Shown: positions 1-8,607, counted from the first letter of the stretch. The stretch is 37,939 nucleotides of DNA from an uncultured Chloroflexales bacterium (GCA_937967405.1 CALCJV010000076.1:1-37939), one strand, 5' to 3'. Program-made: numbers and translations. The notes: generated from the sequence alone by a model not told the origin.

Positions 1-48
1 CGCCCCTTGTTGCCTTGCGTATCCTGCGTGGTATGTCGCGGGTATTCC

Positions 49-234
49 CTACCCCCCGACGTATGCGGCGTGGGCACGCTGCCACAACTGCAACTCGTGG
101 ATCAATTCGTGCAGAGTGCGTTCGGCTTCGCGGCGGGTGCGGGCAAACCCCACCAAATCATCATCTAGATACATCGCATATTCGCCTACGGTTGCATCAT
201 AACGGATTGTTGTGCGGTAGCTTTGATAGTGCAT
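49..234 (-). CDS. small hypothetical protein, 61 aa
   Basis: Reading frame of 61 residues with ordinary, charged composition (YDATVGEYAMYLDDDLVGFARTR...), unlike the Arg/Pro-rich shadow frames around it. The pattern of a beta hairpin followed by a helix (REAERTLHELIHELQLWQ) resembles the small HicB-like fold, but the similarity is only general. A GTG codon lies directly before the ATG at 234; I prefer the ATG because AGAGGGA sits about 5 bp upstream. No partner toxin is visible, though the window edge is close. Function unknown. Confidence 0.6.
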   Translation of the reverse strand: MHYQSYRTTIRYDATVGEYAMYLDDDLVGFARTRREAERTLHELIHELQLWQRAHAAYVGG

Positions 235-356
235 CACTGTCCCTCTTCCTCGTGATCATGCAGCGTGCGTGGGCCTAGCGGTTGTTCAGCCTGCATATAT
301 CGCTCGTGTGTTCTGTTTCTAGTATAGCACACCTGTACGATATTGACAAGAGCTTT

Positions 357-385
357 TTGACAGGCAACCTGAGCACGGGTATGAT
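357..385 (+). promoter_or_regulatory. sigma70-type promoter of the flippase-like gene
   Basis: TTGACA at 357-362, a 17-bp spacer and TATGAT at 380-385. The predicted start near 392 leaves a leader of about 43 nt before the GTG at 435. A second TTGACA lies 14 bp upstream (343-348) but has no matching -10. Confidence 0.7.
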
Positions 386-434
386 GAAGAGGCAAATCCG
401 CCCGCATCGCGTGGGCAACGCACGGGAGTAGATT

Positions 435-1532
435 GTGCGAAACTGGAAGCTCTGGATCGGGCTGGCAATCAGCCTGTTTTTTCTTGTCATTGCACTCAAT
501 GGGCTAGACCTGCAACAGTTCTGGCGCACCCTCCGCGACGCTAACTACTGGTGGCTCGTGCCGAGTGTGGCTGTCTACATGCTCGGTCTGTTTGTCCGTA
601 CATGGCGCTGGCGCTATATGCTGCGCCACATTGAGAACTTGACCACCATGCAGTTGTTCCCGATGGTGGTGATCGGCTACATGGGCAACAACATCTACCC
701 GGCGCGGGCGGGCGAGGTGCTGCGGAGCTATGTGCTCCGGCGCAAGTATGGCGTTGCCATGAGTGCGTCACTCGCCACCGTGATCCTCGAACGCCTCTTT
801 GATGGGCTGGTGATGCTGCTGTTTGTGGCGGTGACCTTGCCCTTCGCGCCGCTGCCAGAAACCTACCGCCTGATCGTGCTCGGCTTTAGTGGGCTGTTTG
901 GCTTGGCGTTGCTGCTGTTCTTCCTCATCGCAGGCCGCCCGCAATTCTTGCAGGGGCTGTATCAATGGGGGATCGAGACGTTGCTCCCGCAACGCCTGCG
1001 CCCTGCCACCCACACTATGCTCGATAATGCCGTGATCGGCTTGCAATCGCTGCGTAGCCCGCGTGATACGGCGATCATCTTTTTCAGCTCGACGCTGGTC
1101 TGGCTGGCTGAGACGACCAAATACTGGTTTGTGATGCACGCCTTTCCGTTCGAGGTGGATTTCTTTGTACTAATGCTTATGACGGCGGTCGTTAATCTTT
1201 TTACCACTATCCCCTCTGCGCCCGGCTACGTGGGCACATTCCACGCGCCCGGCATCGCCATTCTGGAACAGTTCGGCGTGCCGCAAGCCCTCGCCACTGG
1301 CTACACGGTGGTGTTGCATGCGGCCCTGTGGCTACCAGTCACCCTGCTGGGCGCATACTACATGCTCCGCGAGAGCCTCACGTGGGCCGATATGGATGAA
1401 GCCGCCCGCCGCAAAGCCGCTGGCATTGCCAGCGATGATGCGCTGCCGCTCGCCGGTGCGCCGCCCGATCCCGCCTCTGTGCCACTGGCTGCGCCGGAAC
1501 CCGAACGTGAAGATGTAGGAGTACGCTTGTGA
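435..1532 (+). CDS. lysylphosphatidylglycerol synthase TM-region / flippase-like membrane protein
   Basis: A 365-aa polytopic membrane protein of the UPF0104/LPG_synthase_TM family. The family signature is visible around residues 75-120: GYMGNNIYPARAGEVLR, then ILERLFDGL. It has about seven or eight hydrophobic segments and a polar, Pro/Ala-rich C-terminal tail after residue 315. Relatives include the flippase half of MprF and uncharacterised proteins beside glycan-synthesis genes; the transported lipid cannot be read from the sequence. The start is GTG behind GGGAG. Its stop overlaps the next gene by 4 bp (GTGA), indicating translational coupling with the FAD oxidoreductase. Confidence 0.85.
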   Translation: MRNWKLWIGLAISLFFLVIALNGLDLQQFWRTLRDANYWWLVPSVAVYMLGLFVRTWRWRYMLRHIENLTTMQLFPMVVIGYMGNNIYPARAGEVLRSYVLRRKYGVAMSASLATVILERLFDGLVMLLFVAVTLPFAPLPETYRLIVLGFSGLFGLALLLFFLIAGRPQFLQGLYQWGIETLLPQRLRPATHTMLDNAVIGLQSLRSPRDTAIIFFSSTLVWLAETTKYWFVMHAFPFEVDFFVLMLMTAVVNLFTTIPSAPGYVGTFHAPGIAILEQFGVPQALATGYTVVLHAALWLPVTLLGAYYMLRESLTWADMDEAARRKAAGIASDDALPLAGAPPDPASVPLAAPEPEREDVGVRL

Positions 1533-2845
1533 AGATTGCGATTGTCGGAGCCGGAATTGCAGGCTTGACGGCGGCGTGGGAACTCGTGCAAAAGGGGCAT
1601 ACTGTCACGCTGTATGAGGCGGCAAGCTACGCCGGCGGGCTGGCGGCCGGCTTCCGTGACAGCCATTGGGATTGGCATCTCGAACGGTATTACCACCACC
1701 TGTTCGAGACCGACACGGCGATCAAGCAATTGGTCGAGCAGATCGGCGCACGCGACAAGCTGTTCTTCACCAGCCCCACCACCGCGCACTACTGGAACGG
1801 TGGGCTGTATGGCATAGATAGCCCGACCCGCATCTTGCAGTTTCCGGGCATCCCCTTTATAGATCGCCTACGCTTTGGGCTAGCAGTCGGCTACCTCAAG
1901 TATCTCACCAACGACTGGCGCAGCCTCGAACGCACAACGGCAGTGGCATGGGCCCAACGCTGGATCGGCACCCCCGCCTACACCACGATTTTGCAACCGC
2001 TGCTCGAAGGCAAGTTTGGGCCTTATACCAGCGAGGTGAATATGGCATGGTTGTGGGCCCGCTTCAAAGCCCGCTCATTCAAGCTCGGCTACTTCAAGGG
2101 TGGCTTTCAGGCGTTCATTGATGCGCTAGTGCAGACGCTTCAGCAGCGTGGCGTGCAACTCCGCCTCAGCAGCCCAGTGCGCGGCATGGCGCGGGCAGTC
2201 TATCCCGATGCGGGCAACCAGCCAACATGGCTGATCCAATCGGCACACGGCTGCGCGTATTACGACGCGGTGATTGTCACCAGTTCGCCGCACCTGCTGG
2301 CCAAGCTCGCGCCGCAACTGCCAGAGGACTACACCGCCCGCCTGCGCCAACTCAAGTCGCTTGGTGCGGTGGTGCTGGTGCTGGCCCTCAAGCGGCCCTT
2401 GACCAACAACCTGTATTGGATTCAAGGCATGCGGAAAGAGGAGTTCCCGTTCCTTGCACTGGTTGAGCATACCAACTTTATGCCGCCCGAACACTACGGC
2501 GGTGATCATCTGGTATATTGTGGCGACTATCTGCCGCCTGATCACGCCTACTTCCAGTACAGCCTCGAACAACTGCTCGCTGTATTCCTGCCCCACCTGA
2601 CGACCTTCAACCCCGATTTCACGCCCGCTTGGGTCCGCACCGCGTGGCTAAACCGTGCCCCCTACGCGCAGCCCGTTGTCGGCTTGAACCATAGCCAAGC
2701 CATTCCGCCGCTAGCGACCCCGCTGCCGGGCTTGTTCTGGGCGAGCATGAGCCAAGTCTACCCGTGGGATCGCGGCACCAATTTCGCTGTCGAGCTAGGC
2801 CAGCAGGTGGCCGCAGAGGCGCACCGCTACGCCCTTGCGGGCTAG
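1529..2845 (+). CDS. NAD(P)/FAD-dependent oxidoreductase (amine oxidase / protoporphyrinogen oxidase-like)
   Basis: A 438-aa flavoprotein. The N-terminus is a dinucleotide-binding fold with GxGxxG at residues 7-12 (VGAGIAGLTAAWEL) followed by the acidic end of beta-2 (YEA). The downstream ERYYHHLFETD segment and the C-terminal ASMSQVYPWDRGTNFAVELG segment are typical of the amine-oxidase/UDP-galactopyranose-mutase-like superfamily. It starts with GTG inside the stop of the preceding flippase-like gene. In related genomes such proteins sit beside glycosyltransferases, so a role in modifying a lipid or sugar carrier is plausible but inferred. The substrate is unknown. Confidence 0.85.
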   Translation: MKIAIVGAGIAGLTAAWELVQKGHTVTLYEAASYAGGLAAGFRDSHWDWHLERYYHHLFETDTAIKQLVEQIGARDKLFFTSPTTAHYWNGGLYGIDSPTRILQFPGIPFIDRLRFGLAVGYLKYLTNDWRSLERTTAVAWAQRWIGTPAYTTILQPLLEGKFGPYTSEVNMAWLWARFKARSFKLGYFKGGFQAFIDALVQTLQQRGVQLRLSSPVRGMARAVYPDAGNQPTWLIQSAHGCAYYDAVIVTSSPHLLAKLAPQLPEDYTARLRQLKSLGAVVLVLALKRPLTNNLYWIQGMRKEEFPFLALVEHTNFMPPEHYGGDHLVYCGDYLPPDHAYFQYSLEQLLAVFLPHLTTFNPDFTPAWVRTAWLNRAPYAQPVVGLNHSQAIPPLATPLPGLFWASMSQVYPWDRGTNFAVELGQQVAAEAHRYALAG

Positions 2846-2990
2846 GGAACAAGGACAAGGGGGGATGCGGGGGGCATCAGGGCAGATCCGAACGCAACCA
2901 ACACCGCACCCGAAGAAACCTACGCTACCTGTCCGCTAGCCGCCCTCTCACCCACGCTTAAGCAATTCTTGATAGGATATACAAGACCTA

Positions 2991-3020
2991 TTGACACACG
3001 CGGCACAGCCAGAGTACGAT
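2991..3020 (+). promoter_or_regulatory. candidate promoter of the sensor kinase gene
   Basis: TTGACA at 2991-2996, an 18-bp spacer and TACGAT (4 of 6 matches) at 3015-3020. It lies directly before the 3022-3047 hairpin. Confidence 0.5.
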
Positions 3021-3021
3021 A

Positions 3022-3047
3022 GAGCTGATCCGCAGTCGGATCAGCTC
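3022..3047 (+). promoter_or_regulatory. perfect 11-bp inverted repeat at the 5' end of the kinase transcript
   Basis: GAGCTGATCCG at 3022-3032 and its exact complement at 3037-3047 are separated by the 4-nt loop CAGT. It starts two bases after the predicted -10, so it would be an operator over the start site, a 5'-UTR stem, or both. It lies 29 bp before the ATG. Confidence 0.6.
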
Positions 3048-3076
3048 CGACCAACTGGAATGGAATTTGCACGAAT

Positions 3077-4558
3077 ATGTCGTTGCGAACACGTCTCACC
3101 ATCTTTTACACCAGCTTCTTTGCTCTAGCCCTGTTGGTGCTCGGCTTAGGCATTTATATGGCCGTGAAGCAGGAGCTAGAACGCGGCGTAGAGCGCGATC
3201 TGCGGGCCGGCACGCGCCAAGTGCTGGAGATTTACCGCAGCCGCCCGCCCGCCAGCAATCTGGAACTGGTACTGCGCGATGGGGTAGTTTCGACGCAGGT
3301 GAGCGGCAAACCCGCCGCGACGTTTGCCATCCCCAACTTGCTGGCGCAGGTGTTTGCGCCAAATGGGCAGTTTCTCGGTAGCTCCTTGAATATGCCCACC
3401 GCCATCCTGCCGCTCCCGCCTGTCGCACTGGAACTGAAAGCCGGTGAGGAGCTGGACATGATCCAGCAGTTTGGTGGGACTGAAGTGCGTTCGGTGGTTA
3501 CGCCGCTTGTGTTGGCCAATGAGCAGGTGGTTGGGCTGTTGCAGATTTCGCGTAGCCTCGAAGATATGCACCAAACCCTGCAACAACTGCTGCTGATCCT
3601 GCTCGGTGGAGGGGCCATGGCCCTGATCATCACTGCGCTCGGTGTGGCGGGGCTATCACGCACGGCTCTCGCGCCGCTCGATCAGGTCATCAGCACGGCG
3701 CAAGGCATTGTGCGGGCCGAAGATTTGGGGCGGCGCGTGCCCGTGCCGGATACGCAGGATGAGATTCACCAACTCACCGTGACGATTAACGATCTGCTGG
3801 CTCGGATGGAGCAGCTGTTTACCACCCAGCAACGCCTGATTGCCGATGTATCGCACGAACTGCGAACACCGCTTGCGGCCATGCACGGCAACCTCGAAGT
3901 ACTCTCACGCGGAGCCGCCAGCAATCCCGAACTGCTCCACGAATCATTGACAGATATGCGCCACGAGACCTCACGCCTGATCCGCCTCGTCAACGACCTG
4001 CTGCTGCTCGCGCAGAGTGAAGATCGGGTGGCGATGCGGCACGAGGCCGTTGAGCTGGATACGTTGCTGCTTGAAGTCCATCGGGAGCTACGCAGCCTCG
4101 CCAATGGAGTGAACTTGCGGATTGGTGGCGAAGATCAGGCCGTTGTTGAAGGAGATCGGGATCGCCTCAAGCAGGCGTTGCTTAATCTTGGCGTGAATGC
4201 GCTCCAACACACCCCGCCGGGGGGCACGGTTGCGCTGAGCCTTGCCCGCCACGATACCAATGCCGTCCTGACGGTTGCCGACACTGGGTGCGGTATTCCT
4301 CCGCAAGAACAAGAGCTGATCTTTGAACGCTTCTACCGCGCCGACCGTTCGCGTTCGCGGCACGGCGGCGGGGCCGGCTTGGGCTTGGCGATTGTCAAGC
4401 GCATCGTGGATGCCCACGGCGGGCAAGTCAGCGTGCAGAGTGAGGTTGGGGTTGGGAGCATTTTCACCCTCGTGTTGCCGCTAGAATCAGCGAAATTGCC
4501 ACCCATGCAGGCGGAACAGCCCCTCACCGATTTGAAAGTCAAAGCGAGAGCAGTGTAG
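3077..4558 (+). CDS. HAMP-domain sensor histidine kinase
   Basis: A 493-aa membrane histidine kinase. The order is TM1 (about residues 9-30), an extracytoplasmic sensor region of about 140 residues, TM2 (about 171-193), HAMP (about 195-248), HisKA with the H box VSHELRTPL (phospho-acceptor His260), then HATPase with an N box (NLGVNALQHTP), G1 (DTGCGIP) and G2 (GAGLGLAIVKRIV). All kinase boxes are intact. It resembles the CusS/BaeS-like class. No response regulator is adjacent in this window, so it is an orphan here; it ends 10 bp from the convergent metal permease. The signal is unknown; the neighbouring metal-uptake genes are suggestive only. Confidence 0.92.
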   Translation: MSLRTRLTIFYTSFFALALLVLGLGIYMAVKQELERGVERDLRAGTRQVLEIYRSRPPASNLELVLRDGVVSTQVSGKPAATFAIPNLLAQVFAPNGQFLGSSLNMPTAILPLPPVALELKAGEELDMIQQFGGTEVRSVVTPLVLANEQVVGLLQISRSLEDMHQTLQQLLLILLGGGAMALIITALGVAGLSRTALAPLDQVISTAQGIVRAEDLGRRVPVPDTQDEIHQLTVTINDLLARMEQLFTTQQRLIADVSHELRTPLAAMHGNLEVLSRGAASNPELLHESLTDMRHETSRLIRLVNDLLLLAQSEDRVAMRHEAVELDTLLLEVHRELRSLANGVNLRIGGEDQAVVEGDRDRLKQALLNLGVNALQHTPPGGTVALSLARHDTNAVLTVADTGCGIPPQEQELIFERFYRADRSRSRHGGGAGLGLAIVKRIVDAHGGQVSVQSEVGVGSIFTLVLPLESAKLPPMQAEQPLTDLKVKARAV

Positions 4559-4568
4559 CTCAGGCTCC

Positions 4569-5678
4569 CTAGCCCCCAACACCCGTCCCCTGCGCCAGCT
4601 TGCGGCCCTGCTCCGTTAGCCACAGCCGCTCAGCATCGCGCCGCACGATACCATTGCGCTCAGCTCGCTGCAAGACCTGCGCCGCAAAATCCGGCGACCA
4701 GCGCAGGTGTCCATGCAGTGCGGCAGGGCTGCATTCTTCAGCTTCATCGCTGCTGCCCGCGTGATTGTGCAGATGCACCACGAGCAGCTGTTGGGCAAAG
4801 GCCCAGCGTTGGCGCGTGCGGCGGTGGGCCGTCGCCACAAGACCCCGCTCAGGCGCAAACAGAAACGCCCCCACAAACAGCACGCCCGTCATGGTGGCCA
4901 TGCTGCCCGCAATCGAAACATCCAGTACCCACGCCAGCCAGTAGCCCGCTAGCGCACTGGCTACGCCGATCAGCATACTTAGCCAGAGCATCGTGCCGAG
5001 CCGCTCGGTGAGCAGGTAGGCGGTGGCGGGCGGGGCGATCATCAGCGCAATCACGAGGATGGAGCCAACCGCATCGAAGGCCGCAACGGCCGTCACGGAA
5101 ACGATGACCATCAGGCTATAGTGCAGCAGTACGGGCAGAAAGCCAAAGGTTGCTGCTAGCGCGGGATCAAACGTTGCCAGCTTCAGCTCCTTGTAAAACA
5201 GCCCAATGAAGCCCAGATTGAACAACAGCACGCCGCTCCCGACGAGCAACGCACGGGGGCCGAGATCAATCCCCTGCCACTCCACCCGATCAAACGGCGC
5301 GTAGGCCAGCTCACCCAGCAGCACGGCATCCGTATCGAGATGCACATTCCCTGCAAAGCGTGAGATCAGGATCACGGCGATGCTAAACAGCACCGGAAAG
5401 ACCAAGCCTATCGCCGCATCCTGTTTGACCAGCCGCGTTTGGTTGAGCAGTTCGACAAGGCTCACGGTGAGGACCCCCGTTAGCACTGCGCCGAGAAACA
5501 GCAGCGGCGAGCCGAGATCGCGGGTGAGCAAGAAGCCAACCACAATCCCAAACAGCACGGTATGGCTGATCGCATCGCTCATCATGGCCATGCGCCGCAA
5601 CACCAGAAATACGCCGGGCAACGCACACGCGGCGGCAATCACGGCAGCAATCAGTTGCACCTCTTGTTGCGAAGTCAT
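4569..5678 (-). CDS. metal ABC transporter permease with C-terminal DtxR-like winged-helix domain
   Basis: A 369-aa protein. Residues 1 to about 280 form a FecCD/ZnuB-type (ABC-3) permease with eight or nine hydrophobic helices, including the DAISHTVLFGIVVGFL segment. After about residue 285 the protein turns cytosolic: RRTRQRWAFAQQLLVVHLHNH, then a region with LHGHLRWSPDFAAQVLQRAERNGIVRRDAERLWLT, which matches the winged-helix part of DtxR/MntR repressors. Such fusions occur in TroC/MntC-type permeases; the chlamydial YtgC-YtgR fusion is cleaved to release a repressor. The metal-binding residues of full DtxR proteins are not apparent. It overlaps the upstream permease gene by 4 bp and is the last gene of the operon. 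Confidence 0.88.
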   Translation of the reverse strand: MTSQQEVQLIAAVIAAACALPGVFLVLRRMAMMSDAISHTVLFGIVVGFLLTRDLGSPLLFLGAVLTGVLTVSLVELLNQTRLVKQDAAIGLVFPVLFSIAVILISRFAGNVHLDTDAVLLGELAYAPFDRVEWQGIDLGPRALLVGSGVLLFNLGFIGLFYKELKLATFDPALAATFGFLPVLLHYSLMVIVSVTAVAAFDAVGSILVIALMIAPPATAYLLTERLGTMLWLSMLIGVASALAGYWLAWVLDVSIAGSMATMTGVLFVGAFLFAPERGLVATAHRRTRQRWAFAQQLLVVHLHNHAGSSDEAEECSPAALHGHLRWSPDFAAQVLQRAERNGIVRRDAERLWLTEQGRKLAQGTGVGG

Positions 5679-6679
5679 CGTGATGCCCCTTTCTGTTCTG
5701 CAATGCGCGGATCGGGAGGCGCATCGGCGGGCGGCATAACCGGCACGCTAGGCGGCACATCGCCGTGCTGCATGGCCCAGCGCAAGCGGCGGGCATTGCG
5801 CTGGCGTTGGAACCAATGCCATACCAGCCCACGCCGGGGGGCAAAGAGCAAGGAGAACAGCACGATACTACTGACACTCAGCACAATCATGGGCCCCGTT
5901 GAAAGCCCCCGCGCACTGGCACTCAGCACGGCTCCAACGATCCCCGCAACAGCCCCGAAGAGTCCGGCCAGCAGCAGCATCGTGCCGAGCCGATCTGTCC
6001 ACTGCCGCGCCGCCACCGCTGGCGCAACCAGCATGGCACTCATCAGCACCACCCCGACCATCTGCAAGCCGACAACCACCGCCACGACGATCAGTGACGT
6101 TAGCCCCACATCCAGCAGGCGCACCGGCAGACCGAGTGTGGCGGCGTAATCGGGATCGAAGCTCAGCAGCTTGAACTCCTTCCAGAACAGGGCGACCAGC
6201 ACAAGCGCAAGCGCACCGATCCCCGCCATCGTCAGTACGTCGCGCTCGACGACGGTGGCGGCTTGCCCAAACAGAAAGCGACTTAGCCCAGCTTGGGCAG
6301 CGGTGGGCTGTTTCTGGGCAAAGGCCAACAACACCATGCCAAATCCGAAGAAGACCGACAGCAACAGGCCCAAAACGGTATCCTCTTTGAGGTGCGTATG
6401 GCGGGTGATACTCAGCAAGAGGAACGCAGCCAGCCAGCCGGCCGCCGCCGCCCCTAGCAGCAGGATGCCCAGATCGCGGGTCCCAAACAGCAGATAGGCC
6501 AACACAATGCCCGGCAGTGCAGCGTGCGACATCGCATCGCCGAGCAGGGCTTGGCGACGCAGCACGGCGTAGCAGCCGAGTACGCCACTGATGACCCCCA
6601 ACACCGCCGCACCAAGCGCAACCATGCGGATGGTATAATCGCCCCAGCTACTCCATAGGCTCAAGAAAAACTCCAGCAT
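5675..6679 (-). CDS. metal ABC transporter permease (ABC-3 family)
   Basis: A 334-aa inner-membrane permease of the Mn/Zn/Fe chelate (ABC-3) family with about eight or nine hydrophobic helices and the typical LRRQALLGDAMSHAALPGI segment near residue 42. It has a basic C-terminal tail (RQRNARRLRWAMQHG). The start is taken as the ATG at 6679, behind GAGGGG; a GTG codon immediately precedes it. The gene lies 12 bp after the ATPase gene and overlaps the second permease gene (ATGA), so the two permeases probably form a heterodimer. Confidence 0.9.
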   Translation of the reverse strand: MLEFFLSLWSSWGDYTIRMVALGAAVLGVISGVLGCYAVLRRQALLGDAMSHAALPGIVLAYLLFGTRDLGILLLGAAAAGWLAAFLLLSITRHTHLKEDTVLGLLLSVFFGFGMVLLAFAQKQPTAAQAGLSRFLFGQAATVVERDVLTMAGIGALALVLVALFWKEFKLLSFDPDYAATLGLPVRLLDVGLTSLIVVAVVVGLQMVGVVLMSAMLVAPAVAARQWTDRLGTMLLLAGLFGAVAGIVGAVLSASARGLSTGPMIVLSVSSIVLFSLLFAPRRGLVWHWFQRQRNARRLRWAMQHGDVPPSVPVMPPADAPPDPRIAEQKGASR

Positions 6680-6691
6680 CACATATCCCCT

Positions 6692-7495
6692 CTAGCGACT
6701 CGGCATGGCGGTGGTGCGCCCACCATAGGTGCGGCTCAGGTTGGCTTCGGTGAACACCTCCGCCACAGGGCCATGCGCGATCCGGCGGACATTCAGCAGC
6801 GTGACCCAATCGAAGTATTCGGGCACGGTTTGGAGATCGTGATGCACTACCACCACCGTTTTGCCGCGTGCCCGCAGCTCGCGCAGCAGCTCGATGATCG
6901 CCCGTTCGGTGACGGCATCCACGCCCTGAAACGGCTCATCCATCAAGTAGATGTCGGCATCCTGCACGAGGGCGCGGGCAAGGAACACGCGCTGCTGCTG
7001 CCCCCCCGAAAGCTGGCTGATCTGGCGGGCAGCATACGCCTCCAGCTTGACTTGCTGCAAAGCGGCAAGGGCAAGGTCACGTTCATTGCGGCCCGGTCGC
7101 CGGAACCAGCCGAGTGCGCCATAGCGGCCCATCATAACCACATCCAGCACGCTGGTCGGGAAGTCCCAATCCACGCTGCCACGCTGGGGCACATAGCCGA
7201 CCCGTTGGCGTTGTTGGTGGTAGGGCGCACCGAAGATTGCCACTTGGCCGGCGGCAGGCTTGACCAAGCCCAGCACCGCTTTCATCAGCGTGGTTTTGCC
7301 GGCCCCATTCGGCCCCACAATGGCTAGCAGCACCCCTGTCGGCACGTGCAGGTCAATATCCCATAGCACGGGCTGCTCGCGGTAGGCGACGGTCAGATCG
7401 CTCACCGCAACCGCGGGCACAGCGGCGGGCAGCGTGGGTGGTGGCACGGGCTGTAGTTGGTGTGATTGGTGTGATTGGTGTGATTGGTGCATCAT
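6692..7495 (-). CDS. metal ABC transporter ATP-binding protein with His-rich N-terminal tail
   Basis: A 267-aa ATPase of the ZnuC/MntB type. Walker [10 protein letters not shown] is at about residues 61-69, the signature is [16 protein letters not shown], Walker B is [14 protein letters not shown], and the switch His is in VVVVHHDLQ. Residues 3-13 are a repeated His-Gln-Ser tail ([11 protein letters not shown]) followed by a Pro-rich linker, encoded by a 9-bp tandem repeat. Such a tail is not part of the ABC core and could bind metal, but this is inference. The start could be either of two adjacent ATGs; AAGGA lies upstream at somewhat long spacing. Confidence 0.92.
   Translation of the reverse strand: MMHQSHQSHQSHQLQPVPPPTLPAAVPAVAVSDLTVAYREQPVLWDIDLHVPTGVLLAIVGPNGAGKTTLMKAVLGLVKPAAGQVAIFGAPYHQQRQRVGYVPQRGSVDWDFPTSVLDVVMMGRYGALGWFRRPGRNERDLALAALQQVKLEAYAARQISQLSGGQQQRVFLARALVQDADIYLMDEPFQGVDAVTERAIIELLRELRARGKTVVVVHHDLQTVPEYFDWVTLLNVRRIAHGPVAEVFTEANLSRTYGGRTTAMPSR
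7452..7487 (-). repeat. 9-bp tandem repeat encoding the His-Gln-Ser tail
   Basis: On the plus strand the unit TGTGATTGG occurs three times exactly (7461-7487), preceded by one degenerate unit TGTAGTTGG (7452-7460). In the ATPase frame each unit reads His-Gln-Ser. Confidence 0.85.
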
Positions 7496-7549
7496 GTAAC
7501 GTCTATCCTTCGTTCGTTCCCGGCTCCGTCTAGTTGCCAGCCCGCCGCC

Positions 7550-8494
7550 CTACGCCCCAAGCGCAGCGACAATCGTATCCATATTATGCCGCATCATGCC
7601 GATGTAGGTTTCGGCTCCACTGCTCGGCGCACCCATCGCATCCGAGTAGAGTTCGCCACCGAGTCGTACAGGCTGCCCAGTTGCGTTGTGCACTGCCGCT
7701 TGGACGGCTTCAATGGTACGCGGTGAAACGGTCGTCTCAATAAAGATCGCGGGTACATTGCCCTCAATGATGATCTGGGCCAGTTCCTGAATATCCGCCG
7801 CCGATGCTTCCGCTTGGGTACTCAAGCCCTGCACCGCCGCAACCTCGAAGCCATACGCCCGCCCGAAATAGCCAAAGGCATCGTGGGCCGTCACGAGCAC
7901 CCGCCGCTCAGCCGGGATCATCTCAGCTTGGGCCAAGAGGTAGGCGTGCAGCTCATCCAGCTCAGCCGCGTAAGCCATCGCATTGGCCTGATAGGTTGCG
8001 GCATTGCTTGGGTCTGCATCCGCTAGGGTTGTAGCAATCACTGCAACCACCTCTTTCCACAGGCGCACATCATTCCACACATGAGGATCATAGGGGAAGC
8101 CCGCTTCCGGCTCCCATGATAACAGATTGGCCCGATCAAGCTGATTGCCCAGCAGCACCACCCGCTTGCCTTCGCGGGTCGCTAGCTGCTCAAGGACACG
8201 ATCCATCCGCGCTTCGAGGTGCAGCCCATTGGCAAAGATCACATCAGCTCGTTCCAACTTCCGCAGATCAGACTCGGTGGGGACATAGGTGTGCGGGTCA
8301 ATGCCGGGGCCCAGTAACATCACTAGCTCCACCTGCTCACCGGCTACATTCTGCACGGCATCGCCGATCTGCTGCGTCGTCACCAATACCGTCAGCCGTT
8401 CGGGGGCGGCGGGGGCAGGGGCTGTGCTACACGCCGCCACCACCACAGTCATCCCAACCAGCATGATCATCCAGCGCACGTGTTGGAGCATCAT
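7550..8494 (-). CDS. metal ABC transporter substrate-binding lipoprotein (TroA/MntA/ZnuA family)
   Basis: A 314-aa cluster 9 (A-I) solute-binding protein. The N-terminal hydrophobic stretch ends in the lipobox VVAAC (Cys22), so it is a lipoprotein. Metal-ligand positions of the family are visible: His68 in GIDPHTY, His138 in YDPHVW, then TAHDAFGYFGRAYG. No His-rich loop typical of ZnuA is present and the DPHVWND motif is TroA/MntA-like, so Mn or Fe is as likely as Zn. I start at 8494, behind AAAGGAAG, rather than at the in-frame ATG at 8557, which would bury the signal peptide. It is the first gene of the ABC operon. Confidence 0.92.
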   Translation of the reverse strand: MMLQHVRWMIMLVGMTVVVAACSTAPAPAAPERLTVLVTTQQIGDAVQNVAGEQVELVMLLGPGIDPHTYVPTESDLRKLERADVIFANGLHLEARMDRVLEQLATREGKRVVLLGNQLDRANLLSWEPEAGFPYDPHVWNDVRLWKEVVAVIATTLADADPSNAATYQANAMAYAAELDELHAYLLAQAEMIPAERRVLVTAHDAFGYFGRAYGFEVAAVQGLSTQAEASAADIQELAQIIIEGNVPAIFIETTVSPRTIEAVQAAVHNATGQPVRLGGELYSDAMGAPSSGAETYIGMMRHNMDTIVAALGA

Positions 8495-8564
8495 TCTTCC
8501 TTTCGTATCTGCTCGGACAGCCATCGTAGGCAGTCTAGTTAAGTTTAGGGTGAGCAAGAGTATT

Positions 8565-8582
8565 TTTTAGCTATACCTAAAA
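8565..8582. promoter_or_regulatory. DtxR/MntR-like operator palindrome
   Basis: TTTTAG, six bases, CTAAAA form an 18-bp palindrome whose shape fits DtxR-family operators. Its distal half overlaps the -10 (8579-8584) of the minus-strand ABC operon promoter, a position that would block transcription. A partial copy of the half-site (GTTTAGGG, 8543-8550) lies just downstream. The regulator is inferred. Confidence 0.6.
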
Positions 8583-8607
8583 TAACACAAGAGAAGGCTT
8601 TCGTCAA
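8579..8607 (-). promoter_or_regulatory. promoter of the metal ABC operon
   Basis: Read on the minus strand: TTGACG (8607-8602), a 17-bp spacer, then TATTTT (8584-8579). The leader to the ATG at 8494 is about 75-80 nt. The -10 is inside the DtxR-like palindrome. Confidence 0.6.

Noticed and set aside
3022-3047. Hairpin at 3022-3047 as the terminator of the upstream flippase/FAD operon
   Set aside because: No U-tract follows and it lies after a -35/-10 pair for the kinase gene, about 180 bp past the FAD oxidoreductase stop.
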